The notes beneath the pieces were generated by a model that saw only the letters and a program-made list of their open reading frames with translations, had not been told where the DNA came from and did no database searches. This document shows, one piece after another, positions 25,362 to 33,652 of a DNA stretch of 64,000 bases. The stretch comes from JBEDUK01 sp963781595 (GTDB taxonomy: Bacteria; Actinomycetota; UBA4738): contig CAWAGG010000006.1 of assembly GCA_963781595.1 (NCBI GenBank), positions 1,116,001 through 1,180,000 of the forward strand, in the 5' to 3' direction. Made by a program: the position numbers and the translations under genes. Every line of letters starts with the position of its first letter. Within the stretch, counting starts at the first letter, position 1.

Positions 25362-26663
25362 ATGAGACGAGCGTTCGTGGCCAGCCTGTCTGCGGGCATC
25401 CTCCTGTTGTCCGCGTGCTCGGGGTCGTCGGGCGGGAGCTCGAACGACAACGGGTCGGGCGGGACCGGACCGGTCACGATCCAGTTCTGGCACGCGCAGA
25501 GCGATATCTCCGAGAAGGTGATGCAACGCCTCGTCGATCGCTTCAACGCGACGCATCCCACCATCATCGTGCAGGCGAACTCCGGCGGGACGACGTCGGG
25601 CGACCTCCTGCCGAAGGTCACCGCGGCGATCGCCGCGGGCACGTACCCCGACATCGCCTACATCTACGGCTCGTATGCGGCGAACATCGCGCAGAGCGAC
25701 AAGGTCGTCGACCTCAAGGACCGCGTCAACGAGCCGGGCTACGACTGGAACGACTTCTTCCCGGCATCCCAGCAGATCGTCTCGCCGGGCGGCAAGGTCA
25801 TCGGGTTCCCGGCGCTGATCGACAACCTCTCGGTGATCTACAACAAGGCGCTCTTCGATGCCGCCGGCGTCCCGTACCCGTCGCAGGACTGGACCTGGGA
25901 TGACTTCCGGGCGACGGCGAAGCAGCTCACCGACCCGGCCAAGCACATCTACGGTGCGAACTACCCGGTGACGGGGGATCTGGACACGGTCTGGCGGTTC
26001 TTCCCAGGACTGTGGCAGCGTGGCGGCCAGATCCTCTCCCAGGACAACAAGCAGGCGCTGTTCAACTCGCAGGCCGGCGTGGACAATCTGACGCTCTGGC
26101 AGCAGATGGCGGTCACCGACGGTTCCGTGTACCTCGATCCCACCGACGAGAAGGCGGAGGCCCAGTTCACCAGCGGCCACCTCGCGATGTTCGTGAGCGG
26201 TCCGTGGGAGGTCGCTACTCTGAACGACGCCGGCGTCGACTGGGCCGACGTCCAGCTGCCCGGGTACAACGGCAGCCACCAGACGGTCTCGGGGCCCGAC
26301 AACTGGGTCATGTTCGACCACGACACCGCGCGGGTGAACGCGTCGTTCGAGTTCCTCAGCTGGCTCACCGCCGGCGACCAGGAGCTCGAATGGATGATCG
26401 GGACCGGGTCGCTCCCGATCCGGCCTTCGATCCTCGACGTGCCCGGGTACCAGGACTACCTGAAGGCGTGGCCAGGGATCGCGCCGATGGCGGACAACCT
26501 GGCGAACGCGACGGAGGCGATGCCAACGCTGCCACAGTGGCCTCGGGTGGTCGACGCGATCGGAACGGCCGTCGCCTCCGTGCTGCTCGGGAAGGCCCAG
26601 CCCCAGGAGGCGCTCGACGAGGCGGCGCGGAAGTCGGACGCGGTGCTGGCCGTCCCGAGATAG
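25362..26663 (+). CDS. Sugar ABC transporter substrate-binding lipoprotein (family 1)
   Basis: Extracellular sugar receptor of 433 residues. The signal peptide MRRAFVASLSAGILLLSAC ends in a lipobox Cys at residue 19, followed by a Ser/Gly/Asn linker. The mature part starts TIQFWHAQSDISEKVMQRLVDRFNATHP, the hallmark of family 1 solute receptors, and has WTWDDFRATAKQLT and GHLAMFVSGPWE later. The ATG has an AGGGAG site. It follows the permeases by 67 bases. Confidence 0.92.
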   Translation: MRRAFVASLSAGILLLSACSGSSGGSSNDNGSGGTGPVTIQFWHAQSDISEKVMQRLVDRFNATHPTIIVQANSGGTTSGDLLPKVTAAIAAGTYPDIAYIYGSYAANIAQSDKVVDLKDRVNEPGYDWNDFFPASQQIVSPGGKVIGFPALIDNLSVIYNKALFDAAGVPYPSQDWTWDDFRATAKQLTDPAKHIYGANYPVTGDLDTVWRFFPGLWQRGGQILSQDNKQALFNSQAGVDNLTLWQQMAVTDGSVYLDPTDEKAEAQFTSGHLAMFVSGPWEVATLNDAGVDWADVQLPGYNGSHQTVSGPDNWVMFDHDTARVNASFEFLSWLTAGDQELEWMIGTGSLPIRPSILDVPGYQDYLKAWPGIAPMADNLANATEAMPTLPQWPRVVDAIGTAVASVLLGKAQPQEALDEAARKSDAVLAVPR

Positions 26664-26668
26664 GGCGG

Positions 26669-27784
26669 GTGGCCTCCCCGGGCGGCGAGGGCGGAGGGGC
26701 AGCCTCCGATGCCTCCTCCGATGCTTCGCTCGCCGATCTCCCGCTCCGCGCGTACCGTCCCCGGTCCGCCGCACGGGTTCCGGCGACCGAGGTCCCGCGC
26801 GCGAGGTTCCCCGCGATCGACGCGCACGACCATCTCGGGACATGGCTCGCTGATCCGGGAGCCTGGGCGTGCGTGGACGTCGCTCGGCTGCTGGACCTGA
26901 TGGATGCCTGCAACGTCGCGGCGATCGTGAACCTCGACGGACGCTGGGGCGACGAGCTCGATCGGAACCTGGACCGCTACGACGGAACGCACCCGGGGCG
27001 CTTCGTGACGTTCTGCCATCCGGACTGGTCGGAGCTCGGCGCGGAGGGGTTCGGCGAACGGATCTCCGCGGGGATCCGCCGGTCGTTGGACGCCGGTGCC
27101 CGTGGCATCAAGGTGTGGAAGGACCTGGGTCTGCGCCTGCGCGACCCCGGCGGCAACCCGCTGATGCCGGACGACCCTCGACTTGGGTCCCTGTGGGACG
27201 TGGCGGCGAACGCCGGCGTGCCGGTGACGATCCACGTGGCCGATCCCGTGGCCTTCTTCGGGCCGATGGACACCTCCAACGAACGCCTCGAGGAGCTCCT
27301 CGTGCACCCCGAGTGGTGGTTCGGTGACCGCGCGGCGTTCGCGCCGTTCGACCGATTGATCGATGCGCTCGAGTCGCTGATCGCCGCGAACCCCGCGACC
27401 GCGTTCATCGGTGCCCACGTAGGGTGCTACGCGGAGGACCTCGCCTGGGTGGAACGGATGCTCGCGGCGTACCCGAACTTCAACATCGACATCGCGGCGC
27501 GGATCGCCGAGCTGGGGCGGCAGCCCCGGGCGGCTCGACGGCTGATCGGCCGGTTCCCGGACCGCGTGCTGTTCGGAACCGACCTGATCCCACCGGACGC
27601 CGCGTCGTACGAGGTGCACTTCCGCTTCCTGGAGACCGAGGACGAACACTTCCCGTACGCGACGGAGGAGCCTCCACCGCAAGGGCGATGGGCGATCTCC
27701 GGCCTGGACCTGCCTGACGAGGTGCTCCGAGCGGTCTACGCGGGGAACGCCCGCCGGCTGATCCCCGGCCTCGCCGGGACCTAG
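26669..27784 (+). CDS. Amidohydrolase (amidohydrolase_2 family)
   Basis: A metal-dependent hydrolase or decarboxylase of 371 residues. Metal-binding elements in order: AIDAHDHLG (His-x-His), a Lys/His region GIKVWKDLG ... VTIHVADP, IGAHVGCYAED and LFGTDLIPP with the late Asp. The GTG start at 26669 lies 5 bases after the receptor stop; the first 45 residues are low-complexity Gly/Ala/Ser and may not be native, since a later start near the RYRP...R region cannot be excluded. It probably acts on an intermediate or lactone of the imported sugar. It overlaps the convergent GH4 gene by 4 bases. Confidence 0.82.
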   Translation: MASPGGEGGGAASDASSDASLADLPLRAYRPRSAARVPATEVPRARFPAIDAHDHLGTWLADPGAWACVDVARLLDLMDACNVAAIVNLDGRWGDELDRNLDRYDGTHPGRFVTFCHPDWSELGAEGFGERISAGIRRSLDAGARGIKVWKDLGLRLRDPGGNPLMPDDPRLGSLWDVAANAGVPVTIHVADPVAFFGPMDTSNERLEELLVHPEWWFGDRAAFAPFDRLIDALESLIAANPATAFIGAHVGCYAEDLAWVERMLAAYPNFNIDIAARIAELGRQPRAARRLIGRFPDRVLFGTDLIPPDAASYEVHFRFLETEDEHFPYATEEPPPQGRWAISGLDLPDEVLRAVYAGNARRLIPGLAGT

Positions 27785-29085
27785 CGCGAGCGGACGCCAG
27801 CGGGCATCAGCTCGCCGTGGGCGTCGATCAGCTCGTCGCACATCTCGCCGATCCGATCCAGCGTGAGGGTCGCGCCGGCGTTCGGATCGAGGTACGCGGC
27901 CTGGTAGACGAGGTCACGGCGCTCTTCCAGCGCGGCGCGCACCGTCAGCTCGGCGACGTTGAGGAACGTGCGGTTCAGCGCCGCGCACTGGGGCGGCACC
28001 TCGCCGACGGCGACCGGGTGCACGCCACCCGCGTCGACGTTCGCCGGGACCTCGACGCAGCATCCGTCGGGGAGGTTCGCGATCAGTCCGTCGTTGCGGA
28101 CGTTGACGTACTCCACCCTCGGCGTGCCGGTCTCGATCGCGTGGATGATGTTCGACGCGAGCTCGTGCGCCGGTTCGATGGCGAAGCCCTCGGCGCGGTC
28201 CAACCGGCCGCGGAGGTCCTCGAGCTCGTCGAGGTTCCCCTCGGACCGCCGCAGGTACTCGTCGACCGGGATGCGGAAGCGCTCGATCATGTCGTCCCGC
28301 CCCATGAACCACGGGACGTATTCGGCCGAATGCTCGCTGGACTCCGTCGGGAAGTACCCGAACCGCCGGTACAGCTCGACCCGGACCCGGCGCCCGAGGC
28401 CCTCCGGATCGGCGTCGATCGCGGCGTCGAGGAGCGGGTAGAGGTTCTCGCCGGTGTCCGTCCGTTCGAACCTGGTCACGAACGCCTGATGGTTGAAGCC
28501 GGCCGTCGTGAAGTCGACCTGTTCCTCGGGGACCCCGACCGTCTGTGCGAGGAACGCGTGCGTGTCGCGGACCGAATGACAGACGCCCACCACGTTCCGG
28601 AACGGCGTGCCCTCGTAGACGGCCCACGGGACCATGGCCATCGGGTTCGTGTAGTTCAGCAGGAGCGCGTCCGGGCACAGCTCCGCCATGTCGCGGCCGA
28701 TCCCCAGCACCGCGGGGATCGTGCGCAGGCCACGGAAGATCCCGCCGATCCCGATCGTGTCGGCGATCGTCTGCCGCAGGCCGTACCGGCTCGGGATCTC
28801 GAAGTCGAGCAGCGTGTGCGCGTAGCCCCCGACCTGGATCACGTTGACGGCGTACGTCGCCCCGTCCAGGGCGGCGCGGCGATCGAGGTGCGCCTCCACG
28901 ACGGCCCCGGCCCCGAGCGCCTCGTCCGTGTACCGCGCGATCGCCTCCGCCGTCGCGAGGCGCTCCGCGTCGATGTCGAGCAGGACGATCGTCGAACCCC
29001 GGAGCTCCTCGTAGCTCAGGATGTCGGCGAGCAGGTCCTTGGTGAACTCGACGCTTCCGGCGCCGATCAGGACGATCCTGGGCAT
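27781..29085 (-). CDS. Glycoside hydrolase family 4 protein, alpha-galactosidase-like
   Basis: Second GH4 enzyme, 434 residues: RIVLIGAGSVEFTKDLLADIL, LLLNYTNPMAMVPWAVY, metal Cys in GVCHSV, metal His in GFNHQAF, and YVNVRNDGLIANLPDGCCVEVPA. The CHS tripeptide is the one associated with alpha-galactosidases in this family, so MelA/AglA-like specificity is a reasonable guess. It resembles the paralogue at 19024 along its whole length. Last gene of a minus-strand group that includes a PfkB kinase and a DUF2090 protein, 17 bases after the kinase. Confidence 0.9.
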   Translation of the reverse strand: MPRIVLIGAGSVEFTKDLLADILSYEELRGSTIVLLDIDAERLATAEAIARYTDEALGAGAVVEAHLDRRAALDGATYAVNVIQVGGYAHTLLDFEIPSRYGLRQTIADTIGIGGIFRGLRTIPAVLGIGRDMAELCPDALLLNYTNPMAMVPWAVYEGTPFRNVVGVCHSVRDTHAFLAQTVGVPEEQVDFTTAGFNHQAFVTRFERTDTGENLYPLLDAAIDADPEGLGRRVRVELYRRFGYFPTESSEHSAEYVPWFMGRDDMIERFRIPVDEYLRRSEGNLDELEDLRGRLDRAEGFAIEPAHELASNIIHAIETGTPRVEYVNVRNDGLIANLPDGCCVEVPANVDAGGVHPVAVGEVPPQCAALNRTFLNVAELTVRAALEERRDLVYQAAYLDPNAGATLTLDRIGEMCDELIDAHGELMPAGVRSR

Positions 29086-29102
29086 GCGCGGATTGTGTCA
29101 GG

Positions 29103-30050
29103 TCAGGGCGTGTGGGGGTTCGGCTCGATCGTATCCATGGCCCGCACGACCTCCGGCAGGCTGGGCAGGGCACCGGTTCCCCCGACCGAGCGGGTCGACA
29201 GCGCTCCGCATGCCGTGGCGAGCGACAACGCGCGGGCGAGCGACCAGCCGGCGAGGCGGCCCGTGACGAACCCGGCGTCGAACGCGTCGCCCGCCCCGAT
29301 GGCGTCGACGACGACCACCCGCGGGGACGCCGAGCGCGCGACGTCCCGGCCGTCCATGGCGAGCGCACCATCCGCGCCCAGCTTCACCGCGACCGCGGGT
29401 CCACGTCCGGCGAGCGCCGCGGCGGCGCCCTCCGTGTCGTCGATCCCGGTGATGGCCCGCGCCTCGGCGGCGTTCGGCAGGAACGCGTCGACGGACGGGA
29501 GCAGTTCGAGGAGGCTCGCATCCCACCGGTCCGACGGATCCCACTGCGGGTCGAGCGAGGTCGTGAGCCCCGCCCGGTGGGCCTCAGCGAACAGGTCGGG
29601 CAGGTCGGGCGCCAGCTGCGAGACGTAGTACGTGCTGGTGTGGAGGTGCCGCGCCGATCGCAAGAGGTCGCGGTCGATCATGTCCGCGCGGAGCGCGCCG
29701 ATCGTCCCGAGCGCGGTCAGCATGGCCCGGTCGTCGCCGCGCGACAGCACGACGGTGAGTCCGGTCGGCCTGGCCTGATCGACGACGCACCCGGAGGTGT
29801 CCACGCCGAACCCAGACAACGCGTCGAGCATGAACCGGCCATGGAGGTCGTCGCCGACCACGCCCGCGAATGCCGTTCGCAGTCCCAGGCGTGCCGCGGC
29901 GCAGGCCATGATCGAACACGACCCACCGACCGTGAGGATGGCCTCGTCGACCAGACGCTCGACCTGTCCGAAGACCGGCGTGACGTCGCCACCGCGGATC
30001 ACCAGGTCGGGGTTGCAGTCGCCGATCACGAGCAGGTCGAAGTCCGCCAC
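29103..30050 (-). CDS. PfkB-family carbohydrate kinase
   Basis: A ribokinase-fold sugar or nucleoside kinase of 315 residues. The N-terminal VIGDCNPDLVIRGGDV and GGSCSIMACAAARLG match the family's first signature. The second signature is DAIGAGDAFDAGFV, with the anion-hole GAGD and catalytic Asp intact but Ala in place of the usual Thr after the first Asp. The GTG at 30050 has a GGAG site. It follows the DUF2090 gene by 9 bases. In IolC a PfkB kinase and DUF2090 are fused; here they are separate neighbours, implying a shared kinase-aldolase route for a keto sugar. Confidence 0.9.
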   Translation of the reverse strand: MADFDLLVIGDCNPDLVIRGGDVTPVFGQVERLVDEAILTVGGSCSIMACAAARLGLRTAFAGVVGDDLHGRFMLDALSGFGVDTSGCVVDQARPTGLTVVLSRGDDRAMLTALGTIGALRADMIDRDLLRSARHLHTSTYYVSQLAPDLPDLFAEAHRAGLTTSLDPQWDPSDRWDASLLELLPSVDAFLPNAAEARAITGIDDTEGAAAALAGRGPAVAVKLGADGALAMDGRDVARSASPRVVVVDAIGAGDAFDAGFVTGRLAGWSLARALSLATACGALSTRSVGGTGALPSLPEVVRAMDTIEPNPHTP

Positions 30051-30059
30051 CCGTCGCTC

Positions 30060-30968
30060 CTAGGTCGCTCCGGCGTTCGCGTCGACCATCGCTCGATACC
30101 GCTCCGCGATACGCCCCGTCGCGGCCTCGCGGTCGGCCCCTCCGGTCAGGTGATCGCGCAGCGCGTCCCACCAGATCGTTCGTCCGACCGCGAAGCCGAT
30201 GTAGCCGGGACACCCCGCTCCGGTCCGGAGCCACCGGATCACGGCGTCCGCGTCCGCGCCGCGCCCGAGGACGACGCATCCGACGTCGTCCCGCCCTCCG
30301 GCTCGGGCCTGCTCCGACACGCGCAGGCAGTCCTCGCGGCGGTCCAGTCCCTCGATCTTCCACACGTCCGGCTCGATGCCGTACTCCTGGATCTGACGGA
30401 TGGCCCCGACCACGAGGCCGGGCCGGATCGCCCGGTCGTAGCGATCCGTGTCGCCGCCGACCGAGCGCAGTTGCGCGGCTTCGGCGGGGACCAACAGTTC
30501 GAACATCAGCTTCCGCCCGCGCGCGTGGAGCCAATCGGAGAGGCGCTGCAACCGAGCCAGCTGGGCCCGGTTCGCCGAGACGTCACCTTCGGGGTTGTAC
30601 CGGACGAGGGCCTTCGCGAACGTGGGATCGAACGCCTCGATGTGCCTGCCGAAGTCATCGCCGTACTCGAATCCGAACTCCCGCCGGCCGCTTCGTTCGA
30701 CCGGCATCGCCACCATGAGGCCCTCGGCCAGCGCCGCACGTGCGCCCTGCGCGCCGGACGCTTCGTCGATGAGGATGCCGGCTCCGGCCCGGGAAGTCCC
30801 GTCGCGGAGAGCCCGCCGGAGGCCGTCGAGGATCAGCAGCTTCGCCTCCGAGATCCTGGCCAGCTCCCCGGGATCCGGGTCGCCCTTGATGCCGAACATG
30901 CCCTCCCAGAGCGACCTCCGGTGATCGAAGGCCAGGAGGTGCAGCGGACCTTGATACCCGAGCGTCAT
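30060..30968 (-). CDS. DUF2090 protein (IolC C-terminal / class I aldolase-like)
   Basis: A 302-residue barrel protein like the DUF2090 domain at the C-terminus of some 5-dehydro-2-deoxygluconokinases. It starts LHLLAFDHRRSLWEGMFGI, a very typical beginning, and has GILIDEASGAQGARAALAEGLMVAMPVE, FAKALVRYNPEGD, KLMFELLVPAE, DVWKIEGLD and GFAVGRTIWWDAL. Lys residues in KALVRY and WKIEG are candidate Schiff-base or phosphate-binding groups. The ATG at 30968 is preceded by GGAGG. Probably cleaves the ketose phosphate made by the neighbouring kinase. Confidence 0.82.
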   Translation of the reverse strand: MTLGYQGPLHLLAFDHRRSLWEGMFGIKGDPDPGELARISEAKLLILDGLRRALRDGTSRAGAGILIDEASGAQGARAALAEGLMVAMPVERSGRREFGFEYGDDFGRHIEAFDPTFAKALVRYNPEGDVSANRAQLARLQRLSDWLHARGRKLMFELLVPAEAAQLRSVGGDTDRYDRAIRPGLVVGAIRQIQEYGIEPDVWKIEGLDRREDCLRVSEQARAGGRDDVGCVVLGRGADADAVIRWLRTGAGCPGYIGFAVGRTIWWDALRDHLTGGADREAATGRIAERYRAMVDANAGAT

Positions 30969-31017
30969 GTCGCCTGCCTCCACCGTCGGTCTCGAGGGAC
31001 CACCCCCGTGAGGAGGA

Positions 31018-31644
31018 TCACCCGACGAGCCCCTGCACGACCAGGATGGCACCGAACGCCGCGAGACCGGCCGCGAGGATCGGCGTGAGCCACCTCGCGA
31101 TCCGGAGTTCGAACCTCCGCACACCGCTGCCGAGCAACACCATCGTGCCGTCCACGACCGAGACGCCCAGCAACATCGCGACGGCCGTCAGCATCGCGAA
31201 CGGTCGCCCGTCCTGATGGGCGGCCGTCGCGAACAACGCCGACGCCGTCGTCGCCAGGAACACCCAGGCCCCGGCGTTCAACAGCACGGCGAACACGCCT
31301 CGGAGCAAGGGGGTTCGGCCATGTTCCTCCTCGGCGACGGTCTCCTCACCCTCGGCGCGCCGTACCGACGCGATCATCGCATCGCCCGCGACGTAGAGGA
31401 GGAACGCCCCGCCGGCCACCTTCAGCACCCGCAGCGCGGTCGGGCCGGGTGCGAGGAACGACAGGCCGGCGGCGAACGCCAGGAGCAGGGTCCCGAACGT
31501 CCCGTTCGCGCCGAGCATCGCGGGGAACCCACGCCGGATGCCACCCCGCGTCGACTCGGTCAGCAGGAGGAACTGCACCGGGCCGGGCAGCAGTCCGAGC
31601 GTCGCGCCGAGGCCGAACGCGGTGACGACGAGCCCGAGGTTCAT
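31018..31644 (-). CDS. LysE/RhtB-type amino-acid exporter
   Basis: A 208-residue inner-membrane protein with about six helices. It begins GLVVTAFGLGATLGLLPGPVQFLLLTESTRGG, matching the LysE-family motif around GPVxxL, and has GAFLLYVAGDAM and LNAGAWVFLATTAS. The ATG overlaps the decarboxylase stop (ATGA), so it is translationally tied to it as the last gene of the aromatic operon. Export of an aromatic amino acid or its amine is the natural guess. Confidence 0.85.
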   Translation of the reverse strand: MNLGLVVTAFGLGATLGLLPGPVQFLLLTESTRGGIRRGFPAMLGANGTFGTLLLAFAAGLSFLAPGPTALRVLKVAGGAFLLYVAGDAMIASVRRAEGEETVAEEEHGRTPLLRGVFAVLLNAGAWVFLATTASALFATAAHQDGRPFAMLTAVAMLLGVSVVDGTMVLLGSGVRRFELRIARWLTPILAAGLAAFGAILVVQGLVG

Positions 31645-33197
31645 CCTCCGGTGGAGCCGTCGTCCGCCGCCGCACGGCGCAGTGCCACAAGGACCCGGTC
31701 GACGTCGGCGCGGGTCGACAAGTAGTTCACGATCCCGGCCCGCAGGTAGGTTCGGCCCCGAAGCTTCGTCGTCGAGACCCACCCCTCGCCGCTCGACTCC
31801 AACGCGCGCTGGATCCGATCCTGGTGGCGGTCCAGCTCCTCCGGATCCATGCCCCCGGCGGCTTGAGCCCCACCCGGCAGATGCCGGAAGCACACCACCG
31901 ACAGGTCGGGTTCCTCGGGAAGCGCTTCGAAGTCGCCGCTCTCCCGGCACGCGGCGGCGAGGTAGGCGGCCAGGTCGATGTTGTCCTCGATCAGTCGGCC
32001 GAACCCGCTGGTGCCCAGGTGCTTCCACGACACCCACAGCTTCAGCGCGCGGAACCGTCTCGTTCCCTCGAACGAGTACTGGTACCAGTTCAGCGGCTCC
32101 TCCTCGGGCCTGGCGTTCCGGTAGTACTCGGGTGCGCCGTGGAACGTCGTGAGCAGGTCGTCGTGCCGCTTCACGACGAGTGCGCCGATGTCGTACGGCT
32201 GGAAGAACCACTTGTGCGGGTCGATCGTCACGGAGTCGGCGCGCTCGAGGTCGGTGACCCGCCACGCGTCACGCTTCGACATCCGCACGGCGCCGCCGTA
32301 CGCGGCGTCGACGTGGAGCCACATCCCCTCGGCTTGGCAGACGTCCGCCAGCTCGCCGACCAGGTCGATAGAACCGGTGTTCGTCGAACCGCTCACGGCC
32401 GCGACGCACCAGGGCAGCAGGCCGGCGGCGCGATCCTCCTCGACGGCGACGCGCACGACGTCGCCGTGGAGCCGGAAGCGCTCGTCGGACGGCAGCACGC
32501 GGAGCGTCTCCGGCGGGAACCCGAGCTCGGAGATCGCGCGGGCGATCGAGAAATGCGTCTGATCGCTCGCGTACGCGCGCACGCCGTCCAGGGCGCCCCC
32601 GCGCGGGGGGGCATCCAGGCCGAGCAGCCGCCTGAGGCCCGTGTCCCGGGCGACGGTCAGCGCCATGAAGTTCGCCATCACGCCGCCGGAGGTCAACACG
32701 CCCCACGACCCGTCGCCGTAGCCGACCAGCGAACGGAGCCAGGCGATGACCTCCTCCTCGACGAACGCGCCGGTCGGGCTGCACGCCCAGATGTCGATCC
32801 CCTGGTTGAACCACTGGGTCATGGCGTCCGCCGCGATCGCCACCGGGAGCGCGGGCGGCGTGAAATACGCGAATTGTCCCGGGTGCTGTGCGGCGAACTG
32901 GTACGGCACGAGCCGATCGCGGATGTCGGCCAGGACATCGGCCCACGCCGACGGTTCCGCCGGCGCGGCCGATGGGCCCCCGCTGTCGGCGAAGAACCGC
33001 GCGCGCATCTCCGGGTACGGGAGCCCGGCGATCGGCCGGCGGAGCGCCTCGTCGCGAAGGAAGTCGAGCCCCGTCCGCCACGCCTCCTCCCCGAGCCGTG
33101 CGAGCGCCCCCCGTGTCGCGGGGTCGTCCATCCCGATCAGTTCGGGGTCGGGGTGCCAACCGAACCGCTCGGACGCGGGCTGGCGTTCATCGCTCAC
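31641..33197 (-). CDS. PLP-dependent group II decarboxylase (aromatic-L-amino-acid decarboxylase-like)
   Basis: A 518-residue fold-type I PLP enzyme. Seen are PGQFAYFTPPALPVAI, the PLP-stacking region GVLTSGGVMANFMAL, HFSIARAISELGF, HVDAAYGGAVRMS and the PLP-lysine motif VTIDPHKWFFQPYD. These are the marks of tyrosine, tryptophan, phenylalanine or DOPA decarboxylases, although glutamate or diaminobutyrate decarboxylases of the same group cannot be excluded. The start is the GTG that overlaps the aroQ stop (GTGA). Its position directly behind a complete aromatic pathway favours Tyr or Phe as substrate. Confidence 0.88.
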   Translation of the reverse strand: MSDERQPASERFGWHPDPELIGMDDPATRGALARLGEEAWRTGLDFLRDEALRRPIAGLPYPEMRARFFADSGGPSAAPAEPSAWADVLADIRDRLVPYQFAAQHPGQFAYFTPPALPVAIAADAMTQWFNQGIDIWACSPTGAFVEEEVIAWLRSLVGYGDGSWGVLTSGGVMANFMALTVARDTGLRRLLGLDAPPRGGALDGVRAYASDQTHFSIARAISELGFPPETLRVLPSDERFRLHGDVVRVAVEEDRAAGLLPWCVAAVSGSTNTGSIDLVGELADVCQAEGMWLHVDAAYGGAVRMSKRDAWRVTDLERADSVTIDPHKWFFQPYDIGALVVKRHDDLLTTFHGAPEYYRNARPEEEPLNWYQYSFEGTRRFRALKLWVSWKHLGTSGFGRLIEDNIDLAAYLAAACRESGDFEALPEEPDLSVVCFRHLPGGAQAAGGMDPEELDRHQDRIQRALESSGEGWVSTTKLRGRTYLRAGIVNYLSTRADVDRVLVALRRAAADDGSTGG

Positions 33198-33652
33198 GCG
33201 CCCTCTCCCTCGCCGGCGTCGTTGGCCGACTCCGCCGCGAGCGCCTCGAGCGCCATCGCGTACGAGCGCCAACCGAACCCGGCGATCACGCCGGTACACG
33301 CGCCCGCGATCAGGTCGGTCTGGCGGAACCATTCCCGGGCGTTCGGGTTCGACAGGTGCACCTCGATCGTCGGCAGCGCCACGGCGGCGATCGCGTCCCG
33401 GATCGCGACGCTCGTGTGCGTGTACCCGCCGGGGTTGATCACGAACGCGTCGGCCGTGCCCTTCGCGTCCTGGATCAGATCCACGAGGGCGCCCTCGGCG
33501 TTCGACTGCTCGGTCCGAACCTCGAGACCGAGCGCCCGCCCGAGCGTCACCAGCCGGTCGTCCAGCTCCGCGAGCGTCATCGTCCCGTAGACCTCGGGCT
33601 CACGCTCCCCGAGCAGGTTCAGGTTCGGGCCGTGCACGATCAGCACCCTCAC
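33194..33652 (-). CDS. aroQ: 3-dehydroquinate dehydratase, type II
   Basis: Third step of the shikimate pathway; 152 residues, the usual length. Active-site blocks: VLIVHGPNLNLLGEREPEVYG with the catalytic Tyr at the end, EQSNAEGALVDLIQDA, VINPGGYTHTSVAIRDAI and VEVHLSNP-like IEVHLSNPNAREWFR. GTG start overlaps the aroKB stop and its own stop overlaps the decarboxylase start. Confidence 0.97.
   Translation of the reverse strand: MRVLIVHGPNLNLLGEREPEVYGTMTLAELDDRLVTLGRALGLEVRTEQSNAEGALVDLIQDAKGTADAFVINPGGYTHTSVAIRDAIAAVALPTIEVHLSNPNAREWFRQTDLIAGACTGVIAGFGWRSYAMALEALAAESANDAGEGEGA

Noticed and set aside
30969..31017. Terminator between the aromatic operon and the DUF2090-kinase-GH4 group
   Set aside because: A short palindrome (GGTCCCTCGAGACC) is present but has no T-run, so the end of the aromatic transcript could not be placed here with confidence.
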